In this document: positions 17,820 through 25,605 of the stretch, piece by piece
How positions within the stretch are numbered: position 1 is the first letter of the stretch
How the letters are laid out: the number at the start of each line of letters is the position of its first letter
From: Planctomycetaceae bacterium
GTDB taxonomy: Bacteria > Planctomycetota > Planctomycetia > Pirellulales > Thermoguttaceae
Direction of reading: 5' to 3'
Length of the DNA: 64,000 nucleotides
NCBI GenBank assembly: GCA_012719125.1
Contig: JAAYAY010000068.1
Location: 1 to 64,000 of the forward strand
The notes under the pieces: model-generated
Told to the model about the DNA's origin: nothing
What the model saw: only the letters and a program-made list of their open reading frames with translations
Databases searched by the model: none
Position numbers and translations under genes: made by a program

Positions 17820-18176
17820 ATGCCGCGTTTTGTCGTCCTCCAGCACGATCATCCCGAGCACCTGCACTGGGACTTCATGATCGATCAGGGCGAGTCGCTT
17901 GCCGCGTGGTCGTTGCCTATGCCCCCGGCCCGGGAACACGTGTTGCCGGCGCGCTTGCTGGCCGATCACCGGCGTGAGTATCTCCAGTACGAAGGGCCCG
18001 TTTCGGGCGGCCGGGGAACCGTTACCAGGTGGGACGAAGGGTCGTTCGAGTGGGTCGAGAAGAGCGTCGATCGAGTCGTCGTCGACGTAGAGGGCCGGAA
18101 GATCATGGGCCGCGTCTCGATCGCGGCCTGCGGCGAGGGGCTGGGCAGCTTCCGATGGCAACTATCTGCCGAGTGA
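17820..18176 (+). CDS. Standalone LigD-type 3'-phosphoesterase domain protein
   Basis: 118 residues matching the DNA polymerase ligase (LigD) N-terminal phosphoesterase domain (PF13298). It has the histidine-rich start LQHDHPEHLHWDFMI (7-21), where H16 and D18 sit at the usual metal/catalytic positions, and the later YEGPVSGGRGTVTRWDEG (57-74). In LigD this domain trims 3' ends during non-homologous end joining. Here it is alone, with no ligase or polymerase domain and no ku gene nearby, so a DNA-end repair role is only inferred. The start lies 13 bases after the 310-bp inverted-repeat element. Confidence 0.85.
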   Translation: MPRFVVLQHDHPEHLHWDFMIDQGESLAAWSLPMPPAREHVLPARLLADHRREYLQYEGPVSGGRGTVTRWDEGSFEWVEKSVDRVVVDVEGRKIMGRVSIAACGEGLGSFRWQLSAE

Positions 18177-18235
18177 CAATAAGGGGGGACTCGTGTTGTG
18201 GATCCGCAGTGCAAACGAGCTTAAACAGGCCTGCG

Positions 18236-18279
18236 GAGGCACTGTGTGTGTTGGGTGGCACGCTCTGAGCGTGCCACCC
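18236..18279. repeat. Short member of the GGTGGCACGCTC palindrome family
   Basis: GGAGGCACTGTGTGTG leads into a 13-bp perfect inverted repeat (18253-18265 with 18267-18279, one-base loop). It matches the flank and outer arms of the 34-bp palindrome at 7435-7514. It lies 14 bases past the end of the minus-strand gene that stops at 18294. Confidence 0.85.
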
Positions 18280-18293
18280 ATCAGTAGTCCGGG

Positions 18294-18968
18294 TCAGTTG
18301 TCCGGTTCCTCGGTTGTCCCGCTTACGTAGATCTCCCCTTCGGCGATTTCGAGCGTATCGATCACGACGGGCCTGTTGCCTTTGACGACCGGATTGATGC
18401 GGACGAGCGCCACCGGATCCCCTTCCACTTGTTGCCATTGAATGACGAATCCCTGGCGTTGGCCGAGGTCGCGAATCTGGTCGAGGATGCCGGTGAGGGG
18501 AAGGGGCACGGCGCCGGCCCGAACCTGGCGGACGCGGATTGCAAGAACGCCGGGTTCGGCGAGATAGACGTCGCAGGCGACGGACAGGACCGTCTCGACG
18601 GGCGTTCGCCGGGTTCGGCAGGCCAGTCGCAGGCCGCCCGGGTCGACGACAATTCGTGGTTCGGTGATTTCCGGCGGCAGCACGCCCGGATGGTTCTCCT
18701 TCAAGTCGACGGCGAGCCAGGCGTTGAGTTCCTCCTCGGTGAACAGCGTTTCCCATCTATCTGGTTTCTGCACGTCGCTGACGAGCAGTGTCGCTTTCTG
18801 GATCATCGCGTCGCTGGCAGCCCGTTGCTCGGCCGGATCCCGGTTCAGGGCGTTGGCGTAGAAGTCGGGTACGGCTTGCGAAGCCCGCCACAGAACGAGG
18901 AGAAGGATCGTTGCCAGCAACAGGAGCAACGCGACCAGAATGGCCAAGATGGTCAAGAGCCGTTTCAA
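18294..18968 (-). CDS. Single-pass membrane-anchored hypothetical protein
   Basis: 224 residues from a TTG start, chosen because GAGGAG lies six bases upstream; longer frames would run into the dispersed repeat. A strongly hydrophobic N-terminal helix (about 3-28, leucine-rich) anchors the protein. The outer part (about 35-224) reads like a soluble beta-rich domain with WETLFTEEELNAWLAVDL and GILDQIRDLGQRQGF. From memory, planctomycetes have such small anchored proteins in numbers. I recognise no named domain. Confidence 0.75.
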   Translation of the reverse strand: MKRLLTILAILVALLLLLATILLLVLWRASQAVPDFYANALNRDPAEQRAASDAMIQKATLLVSDVQKPDRWETLFTEEELNAWLAVDLKENHPGVLPPEITEPRIVVDPGGLRLACRTRRTPVETVLSVACDVYLAEPGVLAIRVRQVRAGAVPLPLTGILDQIRDLGQRQGFVIQWQQVEGDPVALVRINPVVKGNRPVVIDTLEIAEGEIYVSGTTEEPDN

Positions 18969-19009
18969 GCCCAACTCCTCGTTGCGGCAGGATTGGCCAC
19001 CATGCACCC

Positions 19010-19089
19010 TAGAGTCTTGGTTCGGGACTTGTGCGCATGGTTTGCGCATGTCTTTGTGAAGGTTGGGGTGCGGGCTTGCCCTGCTTGGG
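19010..19089 (+). repeat. 80-bp dispersed repeat, copy B
   Basis: About 80% identical by eye to copies A, C and D, with a one-base insertion in GCATGTCTTTGTG. It lies 42 bases upstream of the TTG start of the minus-strand gene and 230 bases upstream of the + strand DUF1559 gene. Confidence 0.9.
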
Positions 19090-19318
19090 AATTGTCCTGG
19101 CAGCTCTTCTCGATTGCCGGCGTTGAGCATTTACCCCGCCCGCGAGGGTCTCTTCCGTGGAATACGCCTTTGACTCGGGATTGGATCGTAGGAATCGGCA
19201 TCGGGCGTGTCAATGCGGACCAGATCGTTTAACTTTTTTGGGTAAGCGGCTAGAATCAGGGAAGTTGCCCGATTCACGAGGGATGAAGTTGGGCGCGAGA
19301 ATGCGAAGGAACCAAACC

Positions 19319-20251
19319 ATGGGCACGTCCGACCGCGGCATGCGAAAGGGGTTCACCCTGATCGAGTTGTTGGTCATTATCGCCATTATCGGTATTCTGG
19401 CAGCCATGTTGCTTCCGGCCGTCCAGGCAGTACGGGAGACGAGCCGGCGGACGCAGTGCCAGAACAATCTGAAACAGTTGGGACTGGCTGTTCAGGAATA
19501 CCACACCGTGCAGTCTGTGTTTCCCCCGTCGGCCGCCGAGCATCCCTACCGCCATGGCTGGGTTCCCTTCATCCTGCCTTTCATCGAGCAGGAGCCGCTT
19601 GCGAAGCAGTACGACTGGAACAAGGATTGGGACGACCCAGTCAACCAGGAACCGGTCAATACCAAGCTGAGTCTGCTGGTCTGCCCGTCGACGCCCGAGC
19701 AAGGTCGCGTGGACCGGATCGACGGAGATCGCACGGCCGCGGTCGCCGACTACTGCCCACCCTCGCGAGTGGCTCCGGTGCTTGCCGAACTCGGTTACGT
19801 GGCGGCTACGGCTGATCGGCGGGGCATGCTTTCGACCGGTGGGCCGATTCGAGACGTTAACGTCGAGGACGGCCTGAGTAACACGCTCGTGCTGGTCGAG
19901 TGTGCGGGGCGGCCGACGTTTCACACTCGGTTTGGCGTAGCGCCGACAGAGAACACCCCCGGCGGCGGCAGCCCGGACGTGACGGGGGGACGAGTTCTCG
20001 GGGCCGGATGGGCCGACGACCGGAACGCGATGACGCTTCACGGGTTTACTAATGACGGTCTGACGGCTCCGGGGCCGTGTGGCATGAACTGCACGAATAA
20101 CGACGAGGCCTTCGGCTTCCACCCGGGCGTCGTCACGGTGGCGTTTGGCGACGGGGGCGTGCGTCTCTTGAATGAAACAATCGCCATCGACGTGTTTGCC
20201 GCCCTCATGACAAGCAACGGCAAAGAAATCCTCGATCAGGCAACGTATTGA
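19319..20251 (+). CDS. DUF1559 domain protein with type IV pilin-like N-terminus
   Basis: 310 residues. The start at 19319 has AAGGA eight bases upstream. The N-terminus carries [17 protein letters not shown], the pilin-like cleavage site and helix. It keeps the classic DUF1559 features after it: [20 protein letters not shown] (about 46-65) and the final [14 protein letters not shown] (H-x9-DG). It is the most canonical of the three DUF1559 proteins here. A HEAT-repeat protein gene follows 23 bases later on the same strand, possibly co-transcribed. Confidence 0.93.
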   Translation: MGTSDRGMRKGFTLIELLVIIAIIGILAAMLLPAVQAVRETSRRTQCQNNLKQLGLAVQEYHTVQSVFPPSAAEHPYRHGWVPFILPFIEQEPLAKQYDWNKDWDDPVNQEPVNTKLSLLVCPSTPEQGRVDRIDGDRTAAVADYCPPSRVAPVLAELGYVAATADRRGMLSTGGPIRDVNVEDGLSNTLVLVECAGRPTFHTRFGVAPTENTPGGGSPDVTGGRVLGAGWADDRNAMTLHGFTNDGLTAPGPCGMNCTNNDEAFGFHPGVVTVAFGDGGVRLLNETIAIDVFAALMTSNGKEILDQATY

Positions 20252-20274
20252 ATCGGCCAGTCCGAGAGGTTCTC

Positions 20275-21585
20275 ATGACGCGTTCAACGATTCTGGCACT
20301 CGGGCTGTTTCTTGGTCTTGCGGTGCCTGTTCTCCCAGAGCAGCCGGCGGATGAGGCCGGGGCAGCGAGAACCATCGACGATCTCATCGGCGCGTTGAGT
20401 GCCTCGAAGCCAGAGCAACGGATCGAGGCGATCGATGCTCTCGCCGATCGGGGAAAGGACGCGACCCAGGCGGTTTCGGCCTTGCTCCAACAGCTCGACG
20501 CGGACGATCCGGGAGTCCGTGCCTCAGCGGCCGAAGCGGTGGGGAAGATTGGGGCCGAGGCGGACACGGTGGTACGTACGCTGATTGCGCACTTCCCCGA
20601 CGAAGGCTATGTTGAGAGGTTTGAGCCGCGATACGAGGCAATTCCTCTGTTTGCCGTCTACGCTTTCGCGGTTGCCGCTTTCGGAGAGCCGGCAGTTGCA
20701 CCGCTCATCGATGCGCTTAAGAGTGATTCGCAGCAGGTTTATCTAGGAGCGGCCATCGCCTTGGAAGCCATGGGCCAGTCGGCGGCCAAGGCGATGCCGC
20801 AACTAATCACGATGCTTGAGAGCGGGGACGGGGCCAAACGCCGCGCGGCCGCCGGAGCGATTCGGGGGATTGGTCCCGCGGCCGCGGATGCAGTTCCTTT
20901 GCTGGTCAAGTTGTTGCACGACGAGGACTTCCACTCCCAGTACTGGGCGTGCCGGGCGCTCGGGGCGATCGGGCCGGCCTCGGCCGTGGCCAGCGGTGAC
21001 CTGCTCGATCGGCTCAGCCATGGAACCGTCTCGGTCCGGCGAAATGCGGCGGCCGCTCTCGGCAATATCGGTCCAGATATTGGACCCGAGGCGGCTGCCC
21101 GGCTGATCCGGGTCGTCGAGGAGGAGTTCACTGCCCCGGTGCGGGAGGAGGCGGTGATCGCTTTGGGCAAACTGAAGCCTTACGCCAAAGAGAGTGTGCC
21201 GGTTCTGCGGAAGGCCCTTGCCGATCCGGGATTTCACTTGCCGACCCATACCGCACGCGCCTTATGGCTGCTGACGGGTGACCCTGGCGAGGCGCTTCCA
21301 ACGCTTGTCAGGTCGCTGGACGACCTGACCTACTTCCAGCATGCGGCCGAAGTGCTTGCCGAAATGGGGCCCAAGGCGAGCCCTGCCGTTGAGCGGTTGA
21401 TCGCGGCGCTGGCCGAGCGCGATCCGGACGACCGGGTCGCGGCGGCTCGTGCCCTCGGTCATATTGGGGCTCCCGCCGCCAAGGCCGAGGTGCCGCTCCG
21501 CCGGCTTCTCGAAGACGACGAGCTTCACGTGCGTGAGGCTGCCGGCGCGGCTCTCAAGGCGATTTCTGAGGCCCAGGTGAAGTAG
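20275..21585 (+). CDS. Secreted HEAT-repeat protein
   Basis: 436 residues. GAGAGG upstream supports the ATG at 20275. A signal peptide (about 1-22, ending near PEQPA) is followed by tandem HEAT/PBS-lyase-type helical repeats over the whole length, each with the pattern A-x-x-ALG-IG-x-A-x-x-A-V/VPxL (for example RAAAGAIRGIGPAAADAVPL and RRNAAAALGNIGPDIGPEAA). These repeats form a solenoid for protein binding. No catalytic domain is present, so a scaffold role outside the cytoplasm is inferred. Confidence 0.9.
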   Translation: MTRSTILALGLFLGLAVPVLPEQPADEAGAARTIDDLIGALSASKPEQRIEAIDALADRGKDATQAVSALLQQLDADDPGVRASAAEAVGKIGAEADTVVRTLIAHFPDEGYVERFEPRYEAIPLFAVYAFAVAAFGEPAVAPLIDALKSDSQQVYLGAAIALEAMGQSAAKAMPQLITMLESGDGAKRRAAAGAIRGIGPAAADAVPLLVKLLHDEDFHSQYWACRALGAIGPASAVASGDLLDRLSHGTVSVRRNAAAALGNIGPDIGPEAAARLIRVVEEEFTAPVREEAVIALGKLKPYAKESVPVLRKALADPGFHLPTHTARALWLLTGDPGEALPTLVRSLDDLTYFQHAAEVLAEMGPKASPAVERLIAALAERDPDDRVAAARALGHIGAPAAKAEVPLRRLLEDDELHVREAAGAALKAISEAQVK

Positions 21586-21647
21586 CGAGGCAAGTCGGTT
21601 CCAATCGCCCTTGTGGCGTGCGTGCCGTGGGATCTATAGTGCTGGGC

Positions 21648-22385
21648 ATGGCCGAACCGTCTTCCCCCGAATTTCGTGAACGCCAGGGCATCTCGCTCGA
21701 CGAGTTGACTCAAGCCTATGCCGAGGCGATGGGTGGTACTGCCCGTTTGACGGCGGAAGAGGATTCGTTTTCCCCGCCAGAGGAGGAGGGAGGGGGGCCG
21801 CAATCGTCGGAGCCGCGCAGCACGATCCCGATCCGTGAAGGCCAGGATCCGGAAGACGAGGCTGTTGAGGGGGGCGTGGCGGTGACACCTGCTTCTGTGG
21901 TTGAGACCTTGCTGTTTGTGGGGAGCGTCGACAACCGGCCGCTGGGGGTGGCGAAAGCCGCCGAGTTGATGCGCGGCGTCACTCCCAGCGATGTTGACGA
22001 GGCGGTGGCCCAACTGAACGTCCGGTATCGATCCAACGGTTGCCCTTACGAGATTGTGGAGGAGAGGGAGGGCTACCGGATGAGTTTGCGTCCGGCCTTC
22101 TTCCCGGTCCGGAACAAGTTCTACAGCAAGGTGCGAGAAGCTCGGTTGTCGCAAGCGGCCATCGACGCTCTGGCGATCGTTGCCTACCGGCAGCCGCTCA
22201 CGTCGGAGCAAGTGTCCCAACTGAGAGGGACCCCCAGCGGCCACCTGCTCACGCAACTGGTGCGCCGGCAGTTGCTCGAAGTCGAACGCGGGGCCGAAGG
22301 GCGACAGCTTGTCTACCGGACGTCGCAGAGGTTCCTGGAACTTTTCGGATTGGAGAGTCTGGAGGACCTTCCAGACAGTGAATGA
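21648..22385 (+). CDS. scpB: Segregation and condensation protein B
   Basis: 245 residues. After a long acidic N-terminal extension (about 1-80) not found in the short versions of the family, the ScpB core starts at VVETLLFVGSVDNRPL. Two winged-helix units follow, with the conserved signature LSQAAIDALAIVAYRQPLTSEQVSQLRG (about residues 168-195). ScpB works with ScpA and SMC in the condensin-like complex that compacts and separates the chromosome. scpA is not in the window. An in-frame ATG ten codons upstream is possible, but the chosen ATG fits the family better. Confidence 0.93.
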   Translation: MAEPSSPEFRERQGISLDELTQAYAEAMGGTARLTAEEDSFSPPEEEGGGPQSSEPRSTIPIREGQDPEDEAVEGGVAVTPASVVETLLFVGSVDNRPLGVAKAAELMRGVTPSDVDEAVAQLNVRYRSNGCPYEIVEEREGYRMSLRPAFFPVRNKFYSKVREARLSQAAIDALAIVAYRQPLTSEQVSQLRGTPSGHLLTQLVRRQLLEVERGAEGRQLVYRTSQRFLELFGLESLEDLPDSE

Positions 22386-22724
22386 GGTTCAGCAACCGCC
22401 ATGTTTTGATGGCAGCCGGCATGGCTGGAGTCCGAAGAGAGATGGTACGCCGAGTCTGAGGCAGTGTGCGAGGCCACGAGCCAATCCATCTCTGGGGGGG
22501 TGGCTGGGGGGGTGAGTTTCAATCGCAAGAATTTGCGGGGTTTGAACTTAGGGCATGACTCGCTGATCTGCGCAGACGTGCCAGGAGAGCGTTGATAGAA
22601 TAAACGGCACGTAATCGACTGGAGCCGAAGGCGAAGGTATCTGGGCCCTATTACGTGGTTGCGTTTGCTGCCAGCCGGTTTCTTGCTTTCGGAACATCCA
22701 CTATCTGGACATCAGGCTTAGCGT
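22386..22724. other. Intergenic region, no gene seen
   Basis: It contains two G-runs (about 22493-22514) and a short inverted pair CACGTAAT/ATTACGTG (near 22608 and 22649). The region upstream of rpe may hold its promoter. Nothing else is recognised. Confidence 0.5.
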
Positions 22725-23450
22725 ATGGACGCATCCGGCGTGGCATCTCGGCTGCTCGATTCCGTTCCCGTTATTGCGCCGTCGTTGTTGGCTGCGGATT
22801 TTTCCGACCTGGGGGGTGAGATCGCGCGTCTGGAACGTGCCGGGGCGCAGGTTCTTCACCTGGACATCATGGACGGACACTTCGTCCCCAATCTGAGTTT
22901 CGGATTGCCCGTGGTCGAGGCGATTCGGCGGTCGACCGAGTTGCCGCTGGACGTTCACCTGATGATTGCCGAACCCGCACGGTATCTGAAGGCGTTTCGC
23001 GACGCCGGGGCCGATCTGCTGACGATCCACATTGAGGCAGTCGACGATGCTGGTCCCTTGCTGGAGGAGATCCGCTCGTTGGGGGCGGGGACGGGGCTCT
23101 CGCTCAATCCTCCGACTCCGTTGGAAACGGTCGAACCGCATCTGGACGCGTGCGATCTCGTGCTGACGATGAGCGTGATGCCCGGGTTCGGCGGCCAGGA
23201 GTTTCAGGTGGCGGTGTTGGAGAAGATGCGGCGTCTCCGCGAGTTGGCAGGCGAGCGGTTGCTGATTTCGGTCGACGGCGGCGTGAATCCGCAGACAATT
23301 CAGAGTTGTGCGCAGGCGGGCGCCAATTACTTCGTTACCGGCACCGCCTTGCTGGGGCACGCCGACTACGGCGAGCGGATGCAGCAATTGCGCGATCTGG
23401 CCCAGTCGGGCGCCGACGTGCGCGTCTCCGACCTGTGCGATCCTCGATAG
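22725..23450 (+). CDS. rpe: Ribulose-phosphate 3-epimerase
   Basis: 241 residues. It interconverts ribulose 5-phosphate and xylulose 5-phosphate in the pentose phosphate pathway and carbon fixation. The TIM-barrel family motifs are all present: the opening IAPSLLAADFSDLGGEIARL, the metal-binding HLDIMDGHFVPNLSFG, DVHLMI, VMPGFGGQEF and the phosphate-binding SVDGGVNPQT. Length is normal for the family, with a short N-terminal addition. It forms a probable operon with the degenerate phosphatase (12-base gap) and accD. Confidence 0.96.
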   Translation: MDASGVASRLLDSVPVIAPSLLAADFSDLGGEIARLERAGAQVLHLDIMDGHFVPNLSFGLPVVEAIRRSTELPLDVHLMIAEPARYLKAFRDAGADLLTIHIEAVDDAGPLLEEIRSLGAGTGLSLNPPTPLETVEPHLDACDLVLTMSVMPGFGGQEFQVAVLEKMRRLRELAGERLLISVDGGVNPQTIQSCAQAGANYFVTGTALLGHADYGERMQQLRDLAQSGADVRVSDLCDPR

Positions 23451-23462
23451 AGAATATCAATC

Positions 23463-24038
23463 ATGTTACAGATCGTATTGATCCGTCCGGGGTCAACCGA
23501 TTACCACGAACAGAAGCTGATTCAGGGCACGCTTGACGTGCCGTTGAATGCAGACGGGAACGCCGAAGTCCGGCGCCTCATTGAGGAGTTGGGCTCTCTG
23601 GAGTTGGATGCCATCTACGCTTCAGAGGGCGAGCCCGCTGTTCAGACGGGCGCGGCCCTGAGTGCGGCGCTCGACGTGAAGTTCCGCAAGTTAGACCGCC
23701 TGCACAATCTCGACCATGGTTTGTGGCAGGGAATGGCCATCGACGAGATCCGGCTGAGGCAGCCGAAGGTCTACCGGCAGTGGCAGGATGCGCCGGAATG
23801 CGTCTGTCCGCCCCAGGGGGAGACGCTGGAGGCGGCCGACGATCGGGTGCGTTCGGCCATGGCGAAGATTCTGAAGCGTCACAAGGAGGGTGTCGTGGGG
23901 CTGGTGGTCCCCGAGCCGTTGGCCAGCCTGGTGCGCCGCTATTTCACCCAGAAGGAATTGGGCGATCTTTGGCAGGCGACGCAAGAACACGGAGGTTGGG
24001 AGATCCTGTCGCTTGCGCCGGCGGAAGCGTCATCGTAG
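23463..24038 (+). CDS. Histidine-phosphatase-fold protein lacking catalytic histidines
   Basis: 191 residues of the phosphoglycerate-mutase-like/histidine phosphatase fold. The opening strand and loop LIRPGSTDY correspond to the RHG catalytic motif, but the nucleophile histidine is a proline (P9). The later VVxHG site reads LVVPEP (P150 in place of the second histidine), and the usual SxLxRAxQTA region is [15 protein letters not shown] without its arginine. The fold markers [19 protein letters not shown] and [12 protein letters not shown] remain. It is therefore probably a pseudoenzyme or has another activity. I recall the RPG version in other planctomycetes, which would mean a conserved family. 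It sits between rpe and accD. Confidence 0.85.
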   Translation: MLQIVLIRPGSTDYHEQKLIQGTLDVPLNADGNAEVRRLIEELGSLELDAIYASEGEPAVQTGAALSAALDVKFRKLDRLHNLDHGLWQGMAIDEIRLRQPKVYRQWQDAPECVCPPQGETLEAADDRVRSAMAKILKRHKEGVVGLVVPEPLASLVRRYFTQKELGDLWQATQEHGGWEILSLAPAEASS

Positions 24039-24144
24039 AGGTCCGGTACGACGATCGGGAACCGATCCCGTTGTTGCAGTATCCCATTGGCTTCAAACAT
24101 CGCCCTCGTTCCGCAACCGATGCAGGGCTCAACAGGAGTGGAGT

Positions 24145-25014
24145 ATGGCAGCCGACGCCCAACGAGAAGCCGGCATTTCCGATACAGGCAGTTTGAAGAA
24201 CATGATTCGCCGTCCCAAGCGGGGCGTGCCGGAAGGGCTCTGGCAGCGTTGTCCGGGATGCCAGGCGACGATCTTTCGCAAGGAAGCCGAACGCCGGCAA
24301 GGCGTCTGTCCGGAGTGCGATTATCACTGGTATGTTTCTGCCAGAGAACGGATCGGGCAGGTTCTCGACGAGGGCACGTTTGAAGAGTGGGACGCGGATC
24401 TCGAGCCGACCGACCCGTTGGAGTTCTTCGACAAGAAGGCCTACAGCCAGCGTCTCAAGGCGGAACAAGCCCGGACCGGTTTGAAGGACGCGGCGGTGGT
24501 GGGAACCGGAATGATTCGCGCGCGCCGCGTCGCCTTTGGGGTCACCGATTCGTCGTTCATTATGGGGAGCATGGGCTCGGTGGTGGGCGAGAAACTGACT
24601 CGTTTGATCGAGCGGGCGACCGAGCAGCACCTGCCGCTGATCATCATTTCGGGTTCGGGCGGCGGCGCCCGCATGCACGAAGGCGTGTTGTCGCTGATGC
24701 AGATGGCGAAGGTGTCGGCCGCCCTGGCTCGCTACGACCAGGCGGGCGGATTGTTCATTTCGGTGCTGACGAATCCGACCATGGGAGGCGTTGCTGCGAG
24801 CTTTGCTTCACTCGGCGACCTGGTGTTCGCCGAGCCGAAAGCGCTGATCGGCTTTGCCGGCCCGCGGACGATCAAGGCCACCATCCACATCGAACTGCCC
24901 AAAGGGTTCCAGACGAGCGAGTTTCTTCTCGAACACGGTTTCGTCGATCGGATCGTGCGGCGTCCGGACCTGAAGAGCGAGATTGCCCGGGCGATCGACT
25001 ACTGCGGGAAGTGA
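24145..25014 (+). CDS. accD: Acetyl-CoA carboxylase carboxyltransferase subunit beta
   Basis: 289 residues, from the ATG preceded by AGGAG. It carries the AccD zinc ribbon with C36, C39, C55 and C58 (CPGC...CPEC) and the carboxyltransferase core with [37 protein letters not shown] and IGFAGPRTI. With AccA it transfers the carboxyl group from carboxybiotin to acetyl-CoA, forming malonyl-CoA for fatty acid synthesis. Length is normal. accA is not in the window. It converges with the nitroreductase gene six bases later. Confidence 0.97.
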   Translation: MAADAQREAGISDTGSLKNMIRRPKRGVPEGLWQRCPGCQATIFRKEAERRQGVCPECDYHWYVSARERIGQVLDEGTFEEWDADLEPTDPLEFFDKKAYSQRLKAEQARTGLKDAAVVGTGMIRARRVAFGVTDSSFIMGSMGSVVGEKLTRLIERATEQHLPLIIISGSGGGARMHEGVLSLMQMAKVSAALARYDQAGGLFISVLTNPTMGGVAASFASLGDLVFAEPKALIGFAGPRTIKATIHIELPKGFQTSEFLLEHGFVDRIVRRPDLKSEIARAIDYCGK

Positions 25015-25020
25015 GCAGGA

Positions 25021-25602
25021 CTACTCAGGTAGTTCCAGCAGCACTTCCGCGAGTTCCCGTTTGGGCACGTGATGAACGCCGGCTTCGTCGCGCCAGTAGG
25101 GGCGTTCGTCCGGACAGGTGCCGTCGTGGAGGATGACGGTTTCTGCCGGGGTGCCCAGGGCGACGACGAGCAGGATCTCGAGGTGTTGGGGGATCTGCAA
25201 GGCTGCGCGAAGCGCGTCGCGGTCGATGGAACCGATGATGCAGCCGCCCAGGCCGCGTTCGGTTGCGGCCAGCAGGATGGTCTGGGCGGCAATCGCGTCA
25301 TCCCATCGCACTTGTTTCGAGATGGTGGTGTCGCCGAGGAGCAGCACGTATCCGGTAGGGCGCTGGCCTTCGGCCGGTCCGGGCCAGTCGGTCAGGGCCG
25401 CAGCCCAGCGGAGATGGGGAAAGACTCGCTGATTGTCGGCGGGCCGCCACGCGATCATGTACTTGAGCGGCTGGCGGTTTGCCGCCGAGGGCGTGTGGCG
25501 AGCCAGGTCGACGAACTCGACCAGGGTCTCCCGGTCGATGGGCCGGCTTTCATCGAATCGCCGGTAGCTGCGGTTCCGCTCAACGAGGTCTCGCACGGTC
25601 AT
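25021..25602 (-). CDS. Nitroreductase family protein
   Basis: 193 residues, FMN-binding nitroreductase fold. Recognisable parts are the opening RDLVERNRSYRRFDES (phosphate-binding arginines), ARHTPSAANRQPLKYM (the S/N residues of the FMN site) and the C-terminal DAIAAQTILLAATERGLGGCIIGSIDR, a classic family segment. Such enzymes reduce nitro compounds, quinones or flavins using NAD(P)H; the physiological substrate cannot be told. It starts three bases after the stop of the upstream TPR gene. Confidence 0.9.
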   Translation of the reverse strand: MTVRDLVERNRSYRRFDESRPIDRETLVEFVDLARHTPSAANRQPLKYMIAWRPADNQRVFPHLRWAAALTDWPGPAEGQRPTGYVLLLGDTTISKQVRWDDAIAAQTILLAATERGLGGCIIGSIDRDALRAALQIPQHLEILLVVALGTPAETVILHDGTCPDERPYWRDEAGVHHVPKRELAEVLLELPE

Positions 25603-25605
25603 GGC

